From assembly GCA_024349245.1 (NCBI GenBank), contig JALDNG010000016.1:2306001-2370000 (forward strand): a stretch of DNA of 64,000 nt, written 5' to 3'. Position numbers and translations under genes: made by a program. Positions 1 to 13,699 of this stretch are shown here, in pieces. The notes under the pieces are model-generated. The model did no database searches. It had not been told where the DNA came from and was given only the letters and a program-made list of their open reading frames with translations. Within the stretch, counting starts at the first letter, position 1; every line of letters starts with the position of its first letter. This stretch comes from Neodontobutis hainanensis. Taxonomy: Eukaryota > Chordata > Actinopteri > Gobiiformes > Odontobutidae.

Positions 1-2338
1 CAGAATGAAACAAACCCCTTCCCATTGCCTTCACTCACACACAAACACACATACACATTCAAAAACATGCACACTCTCTCTCCTGCTGGAGAGCATCCAT
101 GTGAGGAGATCCAAATCTGCAATTTATTCAAATATTGATATTTCTACTTGTCAGGAGAAAGGTGCCTTGAAATTTCCTCTGAGTACTCCTGTCAAAAAAA
201 TAGCAGGAAATATGTCAGATAATTCATAAATGGAGTTCAGCGCTGCAAAGTCAGTTGGGAACAGCAAAAAATATATATGCTTGTCAATGAAGAATAGGAG
301 CAATATTACAGAGGCTGCTGCTCATTCTTCCATCATGTCAAGCAAACAGCCTTGGCAGGGCCATAAGTGTATACTCCGGCCCGGTGTGTACTTGTGTATA
401 TGCATGTACATTTGTAAACGTCCCGGTGTTTGTACATGTGTATGTATATTTATGCATGCGACTGTGTGTGTGCTTTGGCCATGTTGTGACTCCTACTTAG
501 ATGTGTTTGTTATCTTTTTCCATCAAGACACCCCATTTCCCATCCTGGAGCAGCCAATGAAAATGTGTCGTTTTTTGCAGAGGTTCGTAACCGGACGCTG
601 CCCTCCATGTGGTTTGAATTAGGGCCCCTGAAACTGTGAAGGACGCCTCGAATGACGTGAGGCACTTGCACACCAAATTCCATTCTGCTGAATGGTGGAG
701 AAACGAGCACTCCGGAATCCTCCGAGATTTTTTGGCCTGGGCCCGCCAGCGATTAAAACAGGGCGGAAACCAATAACTCAATGAATCATGGGGCAGCGTC
801 CCATGAAATCTCTCATTGCTCTGTCACACCCTCATGAAAAACCAAATCAAGTTGAACTCTGCTGATTAGTGTTTTTTCCTATGCGCAGAAGAAAAATCGT
901 TCTGTTCTCTCTTTTATGAGATGTTAGTTTAAACAGTTGAAGCAGAAAAGCCACTCTGTCCTGTTCTCGCTTGTTAGCTCCATTTTGACAGAGTTGGGGC
1001 TTCCTGATGATGCATCGCTTGACCATGTTGTGCCAAGGCACGACAGAATAGGACTGCGCATATCTCCTGCGGTCATGTGATGCCATAGTTCATAGCCACT
1101 GATGAGATGCAGTTTGGCACAGCTTGGGACCCATCTGGGAGATGCAGATACGCAGACAGGAGAAGTATTTTACAGCAATGCATCTGTGCGCTTGAAGAGC
1201 TATTTAGCATATGCTGTTATATGAGAGAATTTAGTTTGCTGTTGCCAGCTGCAGATTAGTCTTAATTTCTCAAGAAAATCTGACTGAACAGCTGATCCAC
1301 ACAAGCATGGACCAAAATGCTGTTTTATGTAAATCAAGCATGTTTGGAATATTTTTCTTAATTAACTTAGCTTTAATTTAAATTATTTTACTAAAGTAGC
1401 TTGAGCTTAACCGAGGGTCTTATTAGTTTTAGTCTTGCATCAACAGTACCAGTGTCATGTAGGGCAGTAATGCTGCCAGGGCTGGCCAGTTTGTTTCTGT
1501 TAGTTCTTGCACAAGTCAAAGCCCATACTGCTGCTCTAACTCAAGTGGCTGATATGTTAGGCCATCTAGGGCATGGCAGGCAGTTGACAGTCCATGCAGC
1601 CTGTCTACCCACAGGACATCTCCACACAGTGTGTCCACAGCAGGGCCAGTGCTGTCATCTGGCCCACTATGGACCACTGCTCTGCTGACAGTGAGAGGGT
1701 AAACGTTTACCACCTCAATCCCCCATTAACTCGGTGAAGGCACTTCGATCCTCTGTGAAAATAATGATATTGATTGGAGCTTGGCTCTACAAACGAAACG
1801 GTTGCAACTAAAAGAGGGATGGGCCCCTGCATTAGAATATGGGATTTTCGAGGATAAAAGAGTGTTTGGATCTTGTTATATTTTTTCTCTCCTCTGTCTC
1901 CCTCCAGCTTTGCCCCACCTCTGTATTTCCTCTCTTGCTGCATTTTTATGTGTGCATGCAGTGTCTCCTAAGATTACCCTCCTCTATCCCCACAATCAAA
2001 CAACAAATGACAACATCATTGCTCAGGCCTTTCAAAATACGACACCAAAAGTGTGTTGTAGCTGCATTAACTTGCAACAAGCCCCTAATAGACCCTTGTG
2101 GCTTTTGTATGTCTCCCCCTTCTTCTCTGCGCGAGGCTGTCACATATCCACCCTCCTCACAGAGCGAGTGCCGAGCCTCGGTGGAGATCAGGAGCTCCCT
2201 GTCGGAGGTGCTTTGTCACGTAGCCCAGGGAGCGTGGAACTCACCCAGAGCTGTTGAACAAACACAAGCGCAGGGGCTGTCAATAGCAGCTCCGCAAACT
2301 AATTGCCTGTCAAATGAACCACCCTCGTTAAGCTGGCC

Positions 2339-2423
2339 TCACACACACACGTACACACAGCCATGTGCGTGAGCTGTGACATTCATACGCTCACACACCG
2401 ACACACACTCCCACACACACAGC
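2339..2423 (+). repeat. interrupted CA microsatellite
   Basis: Imperfect (CA)n with interruptions, in two patches. A typical vertebrate dinucleotide repeat. Confidence 0.8.
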
Positions 2424-5400
2424 CAATTTGATTCAAAGACTAGTGATACCTTGTTAGAAGAAAAGACACACGAGTGGCACTTCTCTGTTTGCCTTCTTGT
2501 TTCTGCAATCGTTACTGGCGTGTGTAGTGCAGTCACCGTGAGATTGCCTTTTTGTTATTATTAAGGGGAACATAGTATCGTATAGAATAGCTGATGTAAT
2601 CCAAACACATTCCAACAATCCCAACATTATATCAGCTGGCGTGATCTTTCAGTTTTTAAAACCTCTCATTAGATGGTAGCAGAGCTCCATACGCCAAATG
2701 TTTTTGTTTTTGTGTTTGTTTGCTTTTTTCTGCAGTCATTAGGCGGTAGCAGTGGAGTGCCCAGCGCCTTGTCTGGGTGCCTGTAACAGTGCTGTCGGAT
2801 TGACACAGCTGGGGAGAGCAGCTTGAGGCTGCACGCTCAGGAATACACAGGGGTGTTCAAAGCCCCTCTCTGAATCCTGATCAGAGCGCTGCCCCGGCCA
2901 ACTGATGGCCTATTAAATATACATGCGCAGAGGTCAGAGCTGGAGGTCCCGGCTTCCTCCCAGCCATGTGCACTTAAGCGGAAGGGCTGGGCAACAATAA
3001 AACCTCCTCTCGCTCCAGCGAGCTCTCCCCTGACACCCTCACCTCCAGTGTGTACGTCAAGTACAGTGCTCACCTAGCGCTATATTACAACTGCCTTTGT
3101 GAAAAGGCCAAATGATGCATTTTTTACATGGTTATTATAAATTTATATTCAATAACACCAAGGAGCACACTTGCGTCTGTCTGTCTCACATATTTTTCTG
3201 TTGTCACTGATAAATAGCCGTCCGTGAAACAAGTGTACAGAGAACGTCTGGTCTTTTATAGTTTTCCAGAGGCTGAGATGAGGAGGCAGAGGGAAGAGAC
3301 CCATAATGGCCAGTCATGATTAACATATTCAGAGTGACACTCTGTGTGTTCGTTCGTTAAGCCCAGTCTGTCTGACTAATGAAGTGGAGCGGCAGTTTAT
3401 CAATTAACCCAGCACTGAGCCATTTGTGCTGGGAATATCGCTGTGGCTGGGTGTCACGGTGATCCAGTTTGGTGCCCTTTCACCTCCAAGAGTGTCCAAC
3501 AAGGCAGGACTGTGTGACAGCAAGGTACACAACTGGCAATCCTCTAAACAGGATTTGTGACGGCTGTCCAGCAGTGGAAATGCAGAGAAAAGGGTGTAGG
3601 CTGATTGGGTAATAGGATGATGAAAAAAGATGTCTACAAACTAACATCAGGGGTTTTCAGCATCCTCTCACTTGGCATAGATCATAGCAAACAACTTAGT
3701 GCTGTCTCTATTAGAACAAGCCCTCCCCTGCCATTATCTTTCCCCCCACTGCTCCTTCCTCCATTTCACATTGTTTGTGTTCATTAAGACATGGGCGACC
3801 TGCCTTATCCACACATCAGACCCAGCTCTCAAGAGTAATTGCGATGGTCTCACGGAGGATAATGTGGTTTAAACTCAGTATAGCCTGTCTATTAGGAGAG
3901 ACATGATGGCAACCACAAATAATAAAGAACTATTTATTCCTCTCTCTGTGACGCTAACTAGGTAACATATCAAGGCGGCGCTGCTAAGGGTCTCTCTTAC
4001 TGTCAGATATGGCACCCTTCATCCATTCCCAATGGCCCTTGCCTCGACATCTCTGCTCTTCATTTTCTACATGAGCCTGGTCATAAATGCACACACACCT
4101 CATATATATTTGATAGTTAATATTTATCCTCGCCAGGGAAGTGCACTTTACATGTGGTAACATACGATTACCTGCAATTCTTATAGCAAAGAAACAAAAT
4201 CGATATGGATATATAATTCATGACAGAAGGGCTATCAGTTTTTATGGCTCTCTATCCAGCCTCATTAAAGTTTTATCGTAATTGACTGCAAGCAAGAGTT
4301 TTTAAGGCATGTTTCTCCCTCACTTTCTACCTTTAATAATTAAGTAAAGTTTAATTGGTTGTATTTTGAAGTACCTACTGGATGATAGCAGTCTCCAAAA
4401 TTCACAATCATGAATTATAGAGTATTATGTTATGCATTAACCTGTCAGTTTGTTCATTTCTTAAAGCAAAAATGTATGGCCCCCTCCCAAATCACATCCC
4501 AAAATCAAATAACTGGCCAGGCCTTTCAAAAAATTCTTTTTTATGTCTTTCATTGGCACGTTAATGTAGTGACATGCCGCTGTCACTCAGAGCGCTCCCG
4601 TCGAGCGGCAGCCCTGAATCGACTCCGCTGATTGGTGGTCAACTTGTTCTGTTGAAGGGAGATTGACAGACGGAAAATTGCACTCTCAGATTTCACCCTT
4701 CATTCGTTGCAGTTGTTCTTCCACTCCTCAACTCTCCGCCATGCCTGAGACAGACAGAGGCTTTATCCATTAGCTGTTGGCTTGGCGGGTGGGTGGGCAG
4801 ATTGAGGTGGGATGGAGGAGGAGATGGGGGTAGGAAGACAATCCTACATTTGAGCACTCTGAGGGAAAATCAATCATGTCATCATAAGTGAGAAGTATGG
4901 ATGAATTTCATCAGCTGGTTCCTGTCCTGTTCACGCCGCTGGCTTTCTGACTGGCCTGTCCCTCTGATTGGCTTCCTCAATGACCCTTAAATCCGAAAAG
5001 GGAGACCATTTTGAAAACACTCTAATAAGAGAAAGTGGACAGTACTTTCAGGGTTACACTTTCCCACTTTCCCCTGCAGCTACACTGTGGGAAACCTCAA
5101 GTGGTTTGCCTTGACAAAGTGGTAATAGATTTACCATATGATTTTGTGCCAAACCAGCATTAGGCTGTTTTGTAAGAAAATGTTTCTCAACTATTTTCCA
5201 TCTGCAGCAGATATGATGAAGTGTTATAAAGGGCAGCGGCACTATGCCACTGAAAATTTATTTTTATAATTTTCCCCATCATCTCACAAGGTCACAGATG
5301 AGCACTAAAAGCATCATAGGTATAGGGTGTGAAGCAATCAAAAATGGATGAAAGTGAAGACATGGAAATCACAGATGAGAAATTGACAGGCGTTTACAGC

Positions 5401-8400
5401 CTTGTTGTTGACGTGAGTGACAGAGAGGGGGTCGAGAGTGTGAGCGGGACGGCACAGAGCAAGGGGGCGAGCCGCGAAACCGGCCCAGTTAAAGTGGTGA
5501 TAAATTTAATGGAAAAATCAAATACAAAACAAATTCATTCCTCTAAACTTGATGCTTGACTCGTCCTTTTCTCAGCCTGTGCTAAGCCTTAGAATAAACT
5601 GTCACTCCTTATCGATCGCATCTGAATTGTTACCGAGATTTCTGAAAAGTAGTCTTGACACACACCCAGCGAATAGTAATCTGGGGAGATGAGAACATCC
5701 AGAGCACACGGCTAACACCCTGGACTTAAAATAAAATAGGCTTTTCTCTGCTCCCTTCTTTCAAATCCAAGCTAATACACTTTGGTGAATTACAAATTCA
5801 GCGATAAACATGTTGCTGTGAAACATGTGCCCTTGTTGAATTTATTGTCTTTGCTGATAAGTGTGAATGAAGGAGGGGAGAGGGGAGGGCTCGAGATTTT
5901 GTCATGGGGGATGTTTATAAACAGCAACTGAGCATGAAATGTTTGTACACAATTTGTTTGCCATTTGTGATGGGGATGACATGATCAAAAAATCAATTCA
6001 CTTCACATTTGATTTCCAGCAAGCTGTTAAATGACTGGTGTCGACGGCAACCGCTGGAATCCATGTATCATGGTATGGTTCATTATATTCTGATGGTGTA
6101 TTAATTATGGCTATAGATAGAGAGCTCTGCTGTGAGCTGTAGCAGAGCTGCTGTGTGCCAGGGGGAGCTCGCCTGAGGAGGAAAGCTCTGCTTGTATCCA
6201 CTCATCCCTCAGCTGACAGGCCTGCTCCAGGAGAAAAGGATTTCTCCGGATTGAGTGCCATTTTCTCTTCTTTAACAAGGAAATTAGTGTGTAAAGGAGA
6301 TCTGTCAGGATAAAGTGCAGCTTGACTGCTGGCGCCCTCCCCTCCTCTCGGCCTGTCTTTCCCGCCCTTCCTGCCGCTCCTCGTCCTGTAACCCGCTCTC
6401 CACCTCTCCTCCGTCGATCTGCCTGCTCTTTTCTTCCCCTGCTCCCCCACTCAACGGCTCCCTCAGGGGATCATCCTTGAGCATTAGCAGAACACATCCA
6501 ATGTCCCAGCTACATGATTTCATGATATGATTTGTACTGGGGATTTGCAATAATCCGCAAATAAAGTTAAAAGTGAATGACTCTCAATAAGAGAAGCAGA
6601 CAAGCAAAACCAAACCTTTTAAGATTTGTTTTATCTTTAATGGCATGAAAAATGAATTTGTTTTGCATTAGATCACAACAATTTAGCTGTGGCCAGAGTG
6701 TGTTGTTTTGTCTTTTCCTTTTATGATCATGATTAATTCGTGCACAGGAGCCTCAGTCATATACATAATGCATCATAGGCTCATTTAAATGTTCAGTTTC
6801 TCTACAGTTGCAGGGTGCATAGTAGCTCATTACACATTACCCGCATGTGCTTGGGAGTTGGAACGCTCCAGTAACTCACTTGTATTCAAAGATACAGTAT
6901 GTGCTGCTTTAGCAGGTTGTCACGGATTGACAACGCGATTAAACTCAGGTGTCATCCCTTCCATTCCGGTTTCATTCACCTCATGTTAGCCTCTCAACAT
7001 TAGTGAGGAGTAACTTTCCACCTGCAGTCGACGGACAGGGATGAGTCCCACTGGCAAATTTTAATAAGTCTGCTTCAAAGGTGGAGGTGAGGGAAAAAAA
7101 ATCAAAACATCCTGGGTTAATTTGAAATGTACTCTGCATCTGTGATGGGAAACAGCCTCACAGGTAAGTAAGGCAGACAATTAGGGAATATCCATAAGTG
7201 GAGGCGCTGCATACTAAAAAACGCAAATCACTATTTTCCCATCTGGCCCCCACTGCGCTGAGAACTGCAGCTGAGGTCCGATTTCACCCGTCAATCACGG
7301 CCGCCGCGCTGTGGGGTGTGTGTCCTGGTGAGAGAGCCTACCCCCGAGTCATTAGCACACACAGTCAAACTGTACTGAGGAGTGCCCCGCGCCGCTCCGC
7401 TCCGCGCCACGGTTTAAATATCCCCAGCCTGTGACAGGATCAGTTTAGCGATCTGTAGGATTGATCTCCTCTTTAAAGTTTTGCCTGAGGCGACTCTAAT
7501 TGGGAACGAGGCTGCCTCCCACTCCCCTCACTCCCTTAACTGTCAGTCTTGGCTTTGTTTACTGAGGACATGCCCAAACCTATTTACTCAATAATGAGGA
7601 GACGTGGTGGGGATGCTGCTGATCACATTGAGGCCCCCAGCGGGACTTCAGCATGCTGGGAAAGGCGGGAACATCATTTTAGACTTTTGAGCTGGAGAAA
7701 GTTAGCCTGTGCTGCTGCTGTGATGTATGAACCGCTTCCTCTTGTATTTGAAATACACTTGTTTGCATCAGGGACCTTTATATTTCTCACACATCTCACA
7801 CAGTGCTCCCACATGATCAGTCTTCCAGTCACGGGAAATTGGAGACAAAATAATCCTGGAATTTTCAAGGTTCACATCCCGTTAAGGCTCATTTTATAGT
7901 ATCATTTTATTTTGTTCTTTTCCATCATTTTGAGCTTGTTTTTTTTTTAGTGTTGCTTTGGTTGTCCTAGCTTGACCATTTTTGATGATAGAAATGGAAA
8001 GGGATCTCCAGAAAAATAGTGGGAACCCCATGCACTTAGCTAAAGGACAAACATGAATGGTATGTTTTTGCACTTTGTATAATGCTCTCCATGTGTTCTG
8101 TGTCATTTACAAGGGCTGAATTAAAGCGAACCCAAAGCCCACTAGGTGCATGTGATGTTATGCCAGTGCCATGCTGTGGAGTGGACTATTCATGGCTGGA
8201 GTGCTTTGGCCTATTGAGCCATTTCCTTGTCTCTCTCTCTTCTGGTGAATTCCTCAGATTTCCGCTCCCATTTAGCTTGTTTTCATTTGCACCGAATGAC
8301 AAAGCCTTTTTGGTAGCGAATGGCGCAGCGACGGAGTCCATTGATGCCCATTGGGATTATGAATGATGAAGTGGAGAAGCGGCCGCTATCAGAGGGACAC

Positions 8401-10059
8401 AACACTGCTCTTAATAGAAAAGCATTTAGAAAGGCAGCAGAGAGGGGGGTGGCAGTGTGCTGGGGGCTTTCTGACACTCGACTGATAAGAGGCAGCTCTT
8501 CAGAGGTGCTAGTGTGTACAATGAAACACGCTGATGGGGATACAATGACACACATGTTGCGTCTGACAGCCAGTGATTTAGACGTGGCTCTAAAAGAGAA
8601 AAAAATAAAAAATAAATAAAAAACACACACACACGGAGCACAGAAGAGAGTTTCAGGACGCCCCATGTGTACTATTCTCGGACAAAGTCTCTGTGTGCAT
8701 GTTCGTACTTATTGGTTTGATTTGAGGGAAAATGCGTCGTCATTACTCATAGACGGGCCGTGACAGATTGGAGAGGATGGAGAAGAGGGTGGGAGACAAG
8801 TTAGTAGCGGCGTGGCACGGGGAGTGAAAGAGAGATATGCAGAAAGGGAGAGCTGTCAGTTTGAGGAATGAGCCTGATAAGAGGAAGGGACTCGGCAGAT
8901 GGGCACAAGGAAGCGGCAGCACACTTCTCAATTAAACATGTAAATACCAAAAGCAGGCAGCGATGGAAATGAGAATGTTAAGCAAACACCGCACCGTGCT
9001 GTGATTACAAGCTCAAAACACCACAACCTTTGCCACATTCTTATTTTATGCAAAAGTCTCAGACAAACTTAACTTGTTCTTTATTATATTAATAATTTCT
9101 TCCTCATTGTTTTAACGATTATCTCCTGTGGCTACTCTGCTTCATGCCAAGTCAGAGTTTTTTTTGTGGAAACTTGCAAGCCCACCAGGAAGTCTTAATA
9201 TGTCTCTAATTGAGCTATTCATCCGCTCCCCTTTCTCCTTTTACTATTTTAATATTTTTCCTAATAACTGTCCGTCACTTTAACATCTGTGCCCCCTGAG
9301 CGGACCCTGCTGAGAACGACAGGGAGGATCTTAAAGTCTTCTGTAGACAGTGGCCCTGACATACATAACAATGAGTTGGCATAAGCACAGTGCATTCTGA
9401 GGGAGAGACGATTCACAGTTTGACATTCAGCCCAGATGCTATCTCGGAGCCTCGGTGTTTAAGACCGCGGCGAAGACGGACATCTGTCACTTGTTACCTT
9501 TGAAGTGAATAAGAGAGGGACGCGCAAAAAAAACCACAGCGGACAAAAGGCCATTCTGACCACAGACCCGCGGTGTTTACAAACGGAAAGAAAGAGTGAC
9601 AGGAGAAACTCAAGATGAATGGACGGCCGCTGTTGATCTCTTCTTCTCATTGCATGTGCTAAGTTATTCCATGGTTGCTCCCTCGGCGGGGGGTGTAGGG
9701 AAACAGGAAGTTGAGAGAGGCAGGCAGAGGCAGACACAACGCCTCAAGGACTCTGGAGCGGCAGAACATAGCAGCCTGCATGAGAAATAATAAAAAAAAT
9801 TAAATAAAAAATATAACTCCCCAACTTACTGTACACTGCTCTATCCTGAGGTACCAAAGATTACAAATGTGAACATAATCCACATTTTAATGAGCAGATG
9901 ATGCTATATTAAGGCAATATTTGCAATAGTGTTGATTTGCCTTGTTAAAATGCAATAACACCGCCTGTTGCATTAGCTGCTATTCATATTCTCAAGCCAG
10001 TCTCAGAGAAATTGTCTTCATATTTTCTGCTGCTCCCTAGGATGCAGAAAAATGCTTCA

Positions 10060-10150
10060 CCTGGAAAAGTGCATACCACATATACATGGAGTGGACCAGG
10101 TTCAGTTCCTGGTTCAGGCCCATTTGCTATATGTCATCCCACTCTTCCAT
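10060..10150 (+). mobile_element. probable tRNA-derived SINE relic
   Basis: The stretch carries a B-box-like ggttcagttcc (at about 10099) followed by ggttcaggcccatttgctat and atgtcatcccac. From memory, common fish tRNA-derived SINEs have a B box followed by a tail resembling ccctttgctgcatgtcatcc. The upstream A-box part is weak and no target-site duplication is clear, so this is a decayed copy. Confidence 0.5.
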
Positions 10151-10807
10151 ATGGTTTCCATTTAACAAAATTGCCACAATTCAATGTGAAAAATGTGAAA
10201 ATGCAAGAGAAATAAATGTCAAAAAAGCCCCCCCCCAAAAACACTCTACTGTGTGCGTGCTGAGACAAAGTTTAACACTAAACTTTCATTTTTCTTTACA
10301 ATATTAGTTTTTAACAATAAACATATTTTACTTTTAAAGCTATTCCTTACTATATCAGAGTTGTACAATTATTTTATGTGTCATCGCCTTTAAAAATATT
10401 AGAAATTTAAACTTAAGTTATGTTTTCTGAAATTTGTCATGTTTCTGAATATGAGACTTGATTTGTGAGGTTGGCTGTCATATTGTGGTTACCGGCTAAA
10501 GAAGTGTATTTTGAAATACTTAATAGAACAATGGCCGTATTCATTTATCTCCTGTCATGTCTCCTCAGACCTGTTTCTATTTCAGGTTGCACGTCAAGTG
10601 AGAGCAGCTATATCTGGCTGGCAATTAAGCTGGTCCTGCCTCCCCTTGATGCTTGATTAGTCCGATTGATGGAGGAGGCCATATGTGGCGGTGTCAAAAC
10701 TTGGCAGCCGAGCGCCATCCTCTCAAATGAGAGGCAGGCAATAAAGAGGCAGGCTGCCCAGAGTGGGTGCACGTATGCAAGGCCCTGCAGCACCCGCCCT
10801 CCCCTGA

Positions 10808-10823
10808 CCCCCCCCCCCCCCCC
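10808..10823 (+). repeat. C16 tract
   Basis: A run of 16 C between cccctga and tccttc; likely variable in length and hard to sequence. Confidence 0.9.
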
Positions 10824-11970
10824 TCCTTCTCGTTGCAAAGTGCGTCGCCTCCCGAGGTTCTTGTGGCTGATGACCGCTCAGGCCAAGTTTGCATCAGGGC
10901 AGAGGTGGACACCAGCTCGGGGTGCCACTGTACCGCGGCCTCTGGGGCACAGGCCCTAGACGAGGCATGGGAAGGGGTGGGGTGTGTGTGTATGCGTGCA
11001 TGTGCAGGGGTGTGGAGGGTGGGGGGAGGTTTAGAGAGACTGAAAGATATGGCCCCCTTCCCAATCTCTCTCGGAGACAACAAAAAGGGAATGCTTGAGA
11101 AGGGGAAGCAGCGGGAGGAGAGCACAAAGACAAAGGCGCGGGCAAGGTCAGTCTAGCTAATGGGCCTGAGCCGCGGGCTGCCTGGGGCTAGGCACACTTC
11201 TGTTCTGCCTCACACACTGGGCCTTCAAAGACCCTTCAGTCCAGCCCTCTCTTTCTCCGCACTCTTCCTCCGACTCTTGCACTCGGCTTTTACGTTGCAG
11301 TGACACTTCCGGCATCAAACACTTACACACAGGTGTCTTTAAAAACATTAGTCATTAAACACTTCCAAAACAGTCACTTTTGTCTTTAAAAGTATCTACA
11401 GTTCTGACCATAGTTGTGAAAATAATTCTAATAAGTTTCATTTAGTAATTACTTAAGTTAGCATCTGCAAGCTTTGAGGTTTGATCGGGCATCATTAGGT
11501 CCAAGGTGGCTGGAAGTGCTAAGAGGAGCTGTTGGAAGCGAGCAGGAGGAGGAGTGTTGTTGTCAGGTTGGCTGGCAGGGCTGGCATTGCTTGGCTCCAC
11601 TCGAGGGCTGCTTTAATGTGCAGCGGAGTAGAATAAGTGAGTGGCTGTGGGCACCAGCTGAGCTCGCTCTCGTCTTCGCCTGGTAGCCACCACCTGACAC
11701 TGGGCTTCTCTTGGCAACGTGGCACCGCACACATGTCCCCTCATTTGGATGGAGATTCAGACACAACACACAAAGCTGTACCCCCGCCCCGTCCCGATCG
11801 GCCTGGTCCTTTCCTCTCACACTCACTCCAGCCTCCTCCCCCTCTTCTTCTTTTTGACGGCATCATAATAATCTGGGTATCTTCTTGATCATGCCCCATG
11901 TTTTCCTCTTTTTTTTTTTTTTCTCCCTCATCTTCTCGGAGACGAGTTTGAAATTGCCTGCGTCAGGACT

Positions 11971-12090
11971 TTGCTAATTAAAGTCATACTTTCAAAAATG
12001 CCATAATAACTGTTAATTAGCTTGATGCTATTTTCAGCATAATTTGCTAATTAGTGGAAAACCTGTACAGCGTTTCTCTCTAATTACAGT
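11971..12090. promoter_or_regulatory. candidate enhancer block A (four TAATTA cores)
   Basis: There are four TAATTA homeodomain cores, at 11975, 12014, 12048 and 12081, within 112 nt. The decamer TTGCTAATTA occurs twice (11971-11980 and 12044-12053). This is motif evidence only; conservation cannot be tested here. Confidence 0.3.
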
Positions 12091-12699
12091 ATGGCTCTGC
12101 ACGGCGCATCTGTGCCTTGACTCCAAATGATACCATTACAAAGTCCCGTATTACGCATTCTCTCAAAACAGTTAATTGCCTCCACAGATAGTGAGATACT
12201 TCAGTCAGCTGATTTTTATGGTAATAAATGGACAGGCACAGACACAAACCTCCCTGGTTCATATTTATGAAATATGAAATAGGAAAACAACCTCCTTATG
12301 AGATGCATGGAGTTAGTTTGGAATATAATCTGGTTGGTTCTGTGATGATTTTGTGTGCTCAAGCGTTGAGTTGCCAAGACTTTTAATGAAGTTTGATTTA
12401 TGCTATGTTTTAACAAGTAAGCCATAACATTGTAATTAAGAGCCAGCCGCTAATAGCATCAAGCTTATATGTGGTAGAGCAAGAGCCCAAATGGATTTTG
12501 CTTTCACAGGTAGTTGCCATGTAAATACAAGTCGGTGCATAATGTGGCCATGCCACAGCTTATTACCGAGACTGTTAGTAGCATGTCGCCCAGCCACTTA
12601 TTTCCATGTAGTGTGGCAAACGGAGAGAAGTGTGGACACGACCACAGCTTGACCCGGATACACGTGTATACTAGAAACAAATTATGACTCATTAAGTGT

Positions 12700-12905
12700 G
12701 GGGAGGTGTGTGATTGGCATGACCTTTGACCTCAGCACGTCAGCTTTGCCCATCCTCCGCTCTGCCCCGCTTTTGACAGCCACCAGTTTGACAGGGCTAG
12801 CATCAGCGCCGGCTAATTAATGCACCACTTCAGAGACCCTTTCATTTATGGCTTCTGAAAGGCATTATTAAATTAATTAAACCACCAAGAGTTAGTCATT
12901 ATGAA
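12700..12905. promoter_or_regulatory. candidate enhancer block B (DR1, TALE and homeodomain motifs)
   Basis: There is a perfect DR1 nuclear-receptor site TGACCTTTGACCT at 12720-12732. Two TTGACAG cores (TALE type) lie at 12773-12779 and 12788-12794, and TAATTA cores at 12814 and 12874. The mix of motifs resembles a vertebrate developmental enhancer. Confidence 0.32.
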
Positions 12906-13699
12906 ATCAGGAGGTTTACATGGATGACAGCGTTTATGAATTAAACATCCCCAAAGTTCCTTGCAGGAGATACCCCGAGCTGCATGCGGGTACCTAGTGC
13001 GACAGATGTTTGGCCCCCTCCACTCCCCACCCTTCCTCAAGCTAACCTGTATTGCAAGCGATTTAGGTCTCATTTGGGGGTTTGAAAACTGAAGGCAGCC
13101 GAGAGAGAGGTTCAGGATAGCTAATGAGCAGAGAAAGAGAGGGGGAAAGGAGGTCAGCCGCTCTGTTCATCTGTAGACTGTACAGATGGTTCGGTTTTAT
13201 ACAAGGCAACAATGGCGTACATCAATTTGTTGATCGTTAATAGATAGCTACTCTCAGATGAATTGCAGCCCAAGATCAGTTGTTTGTGGGTTTTAGCACG
13301 CAACTCTACATTTATAGCCTCAAAACATTAAGAGAAGCTGTGTGCTGTTTTTAACTCATCATGTGATGTGAAAACTACAAATGGTTGGCGAGATAAATCC
13401 CATAAACTTGGGCTTAGCTGGAGAGCATAGGGCAGAGATGAGTAGCTCACGCAGGAGGCTCGACGATAGACTGCTTTTCATGTGTGGACTGAGATTCACA
13501 GATTATCTCAAGAGGCTCTCTATCTCTGTCCTCGTCTCCATTTCTCTTTTTCTCTTTCTCCACCCTCCCTTCCTCGCCCCTCGATTCAGGAAGTTTGCCA
13601 GCTCCTGTCTTTGTTTACAATGCCAAGGGAAAATGTCAGCGCCGTTGAGAAAAATATCCTTAGAATCTTTTTTTTTTTTTCATCTTCTTAATCTAACAG

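Noticed and set aside
5329..5559. A 76-codon open frame on the + strand with an acidic, protein-like composition (MDESEDMEITDEK near its start).
   Set aside because: No recognised family, no splice or promoter context, and it lies deep in ebf3 intron 6. A long frame of this size is expected by chance.
10694..11156. Overlapping open frames on both strands in a GC-rich stretch.
   Set aside because: They arise from GC-rich low-complexity DNA around the C16 tract. No protein family is visible.
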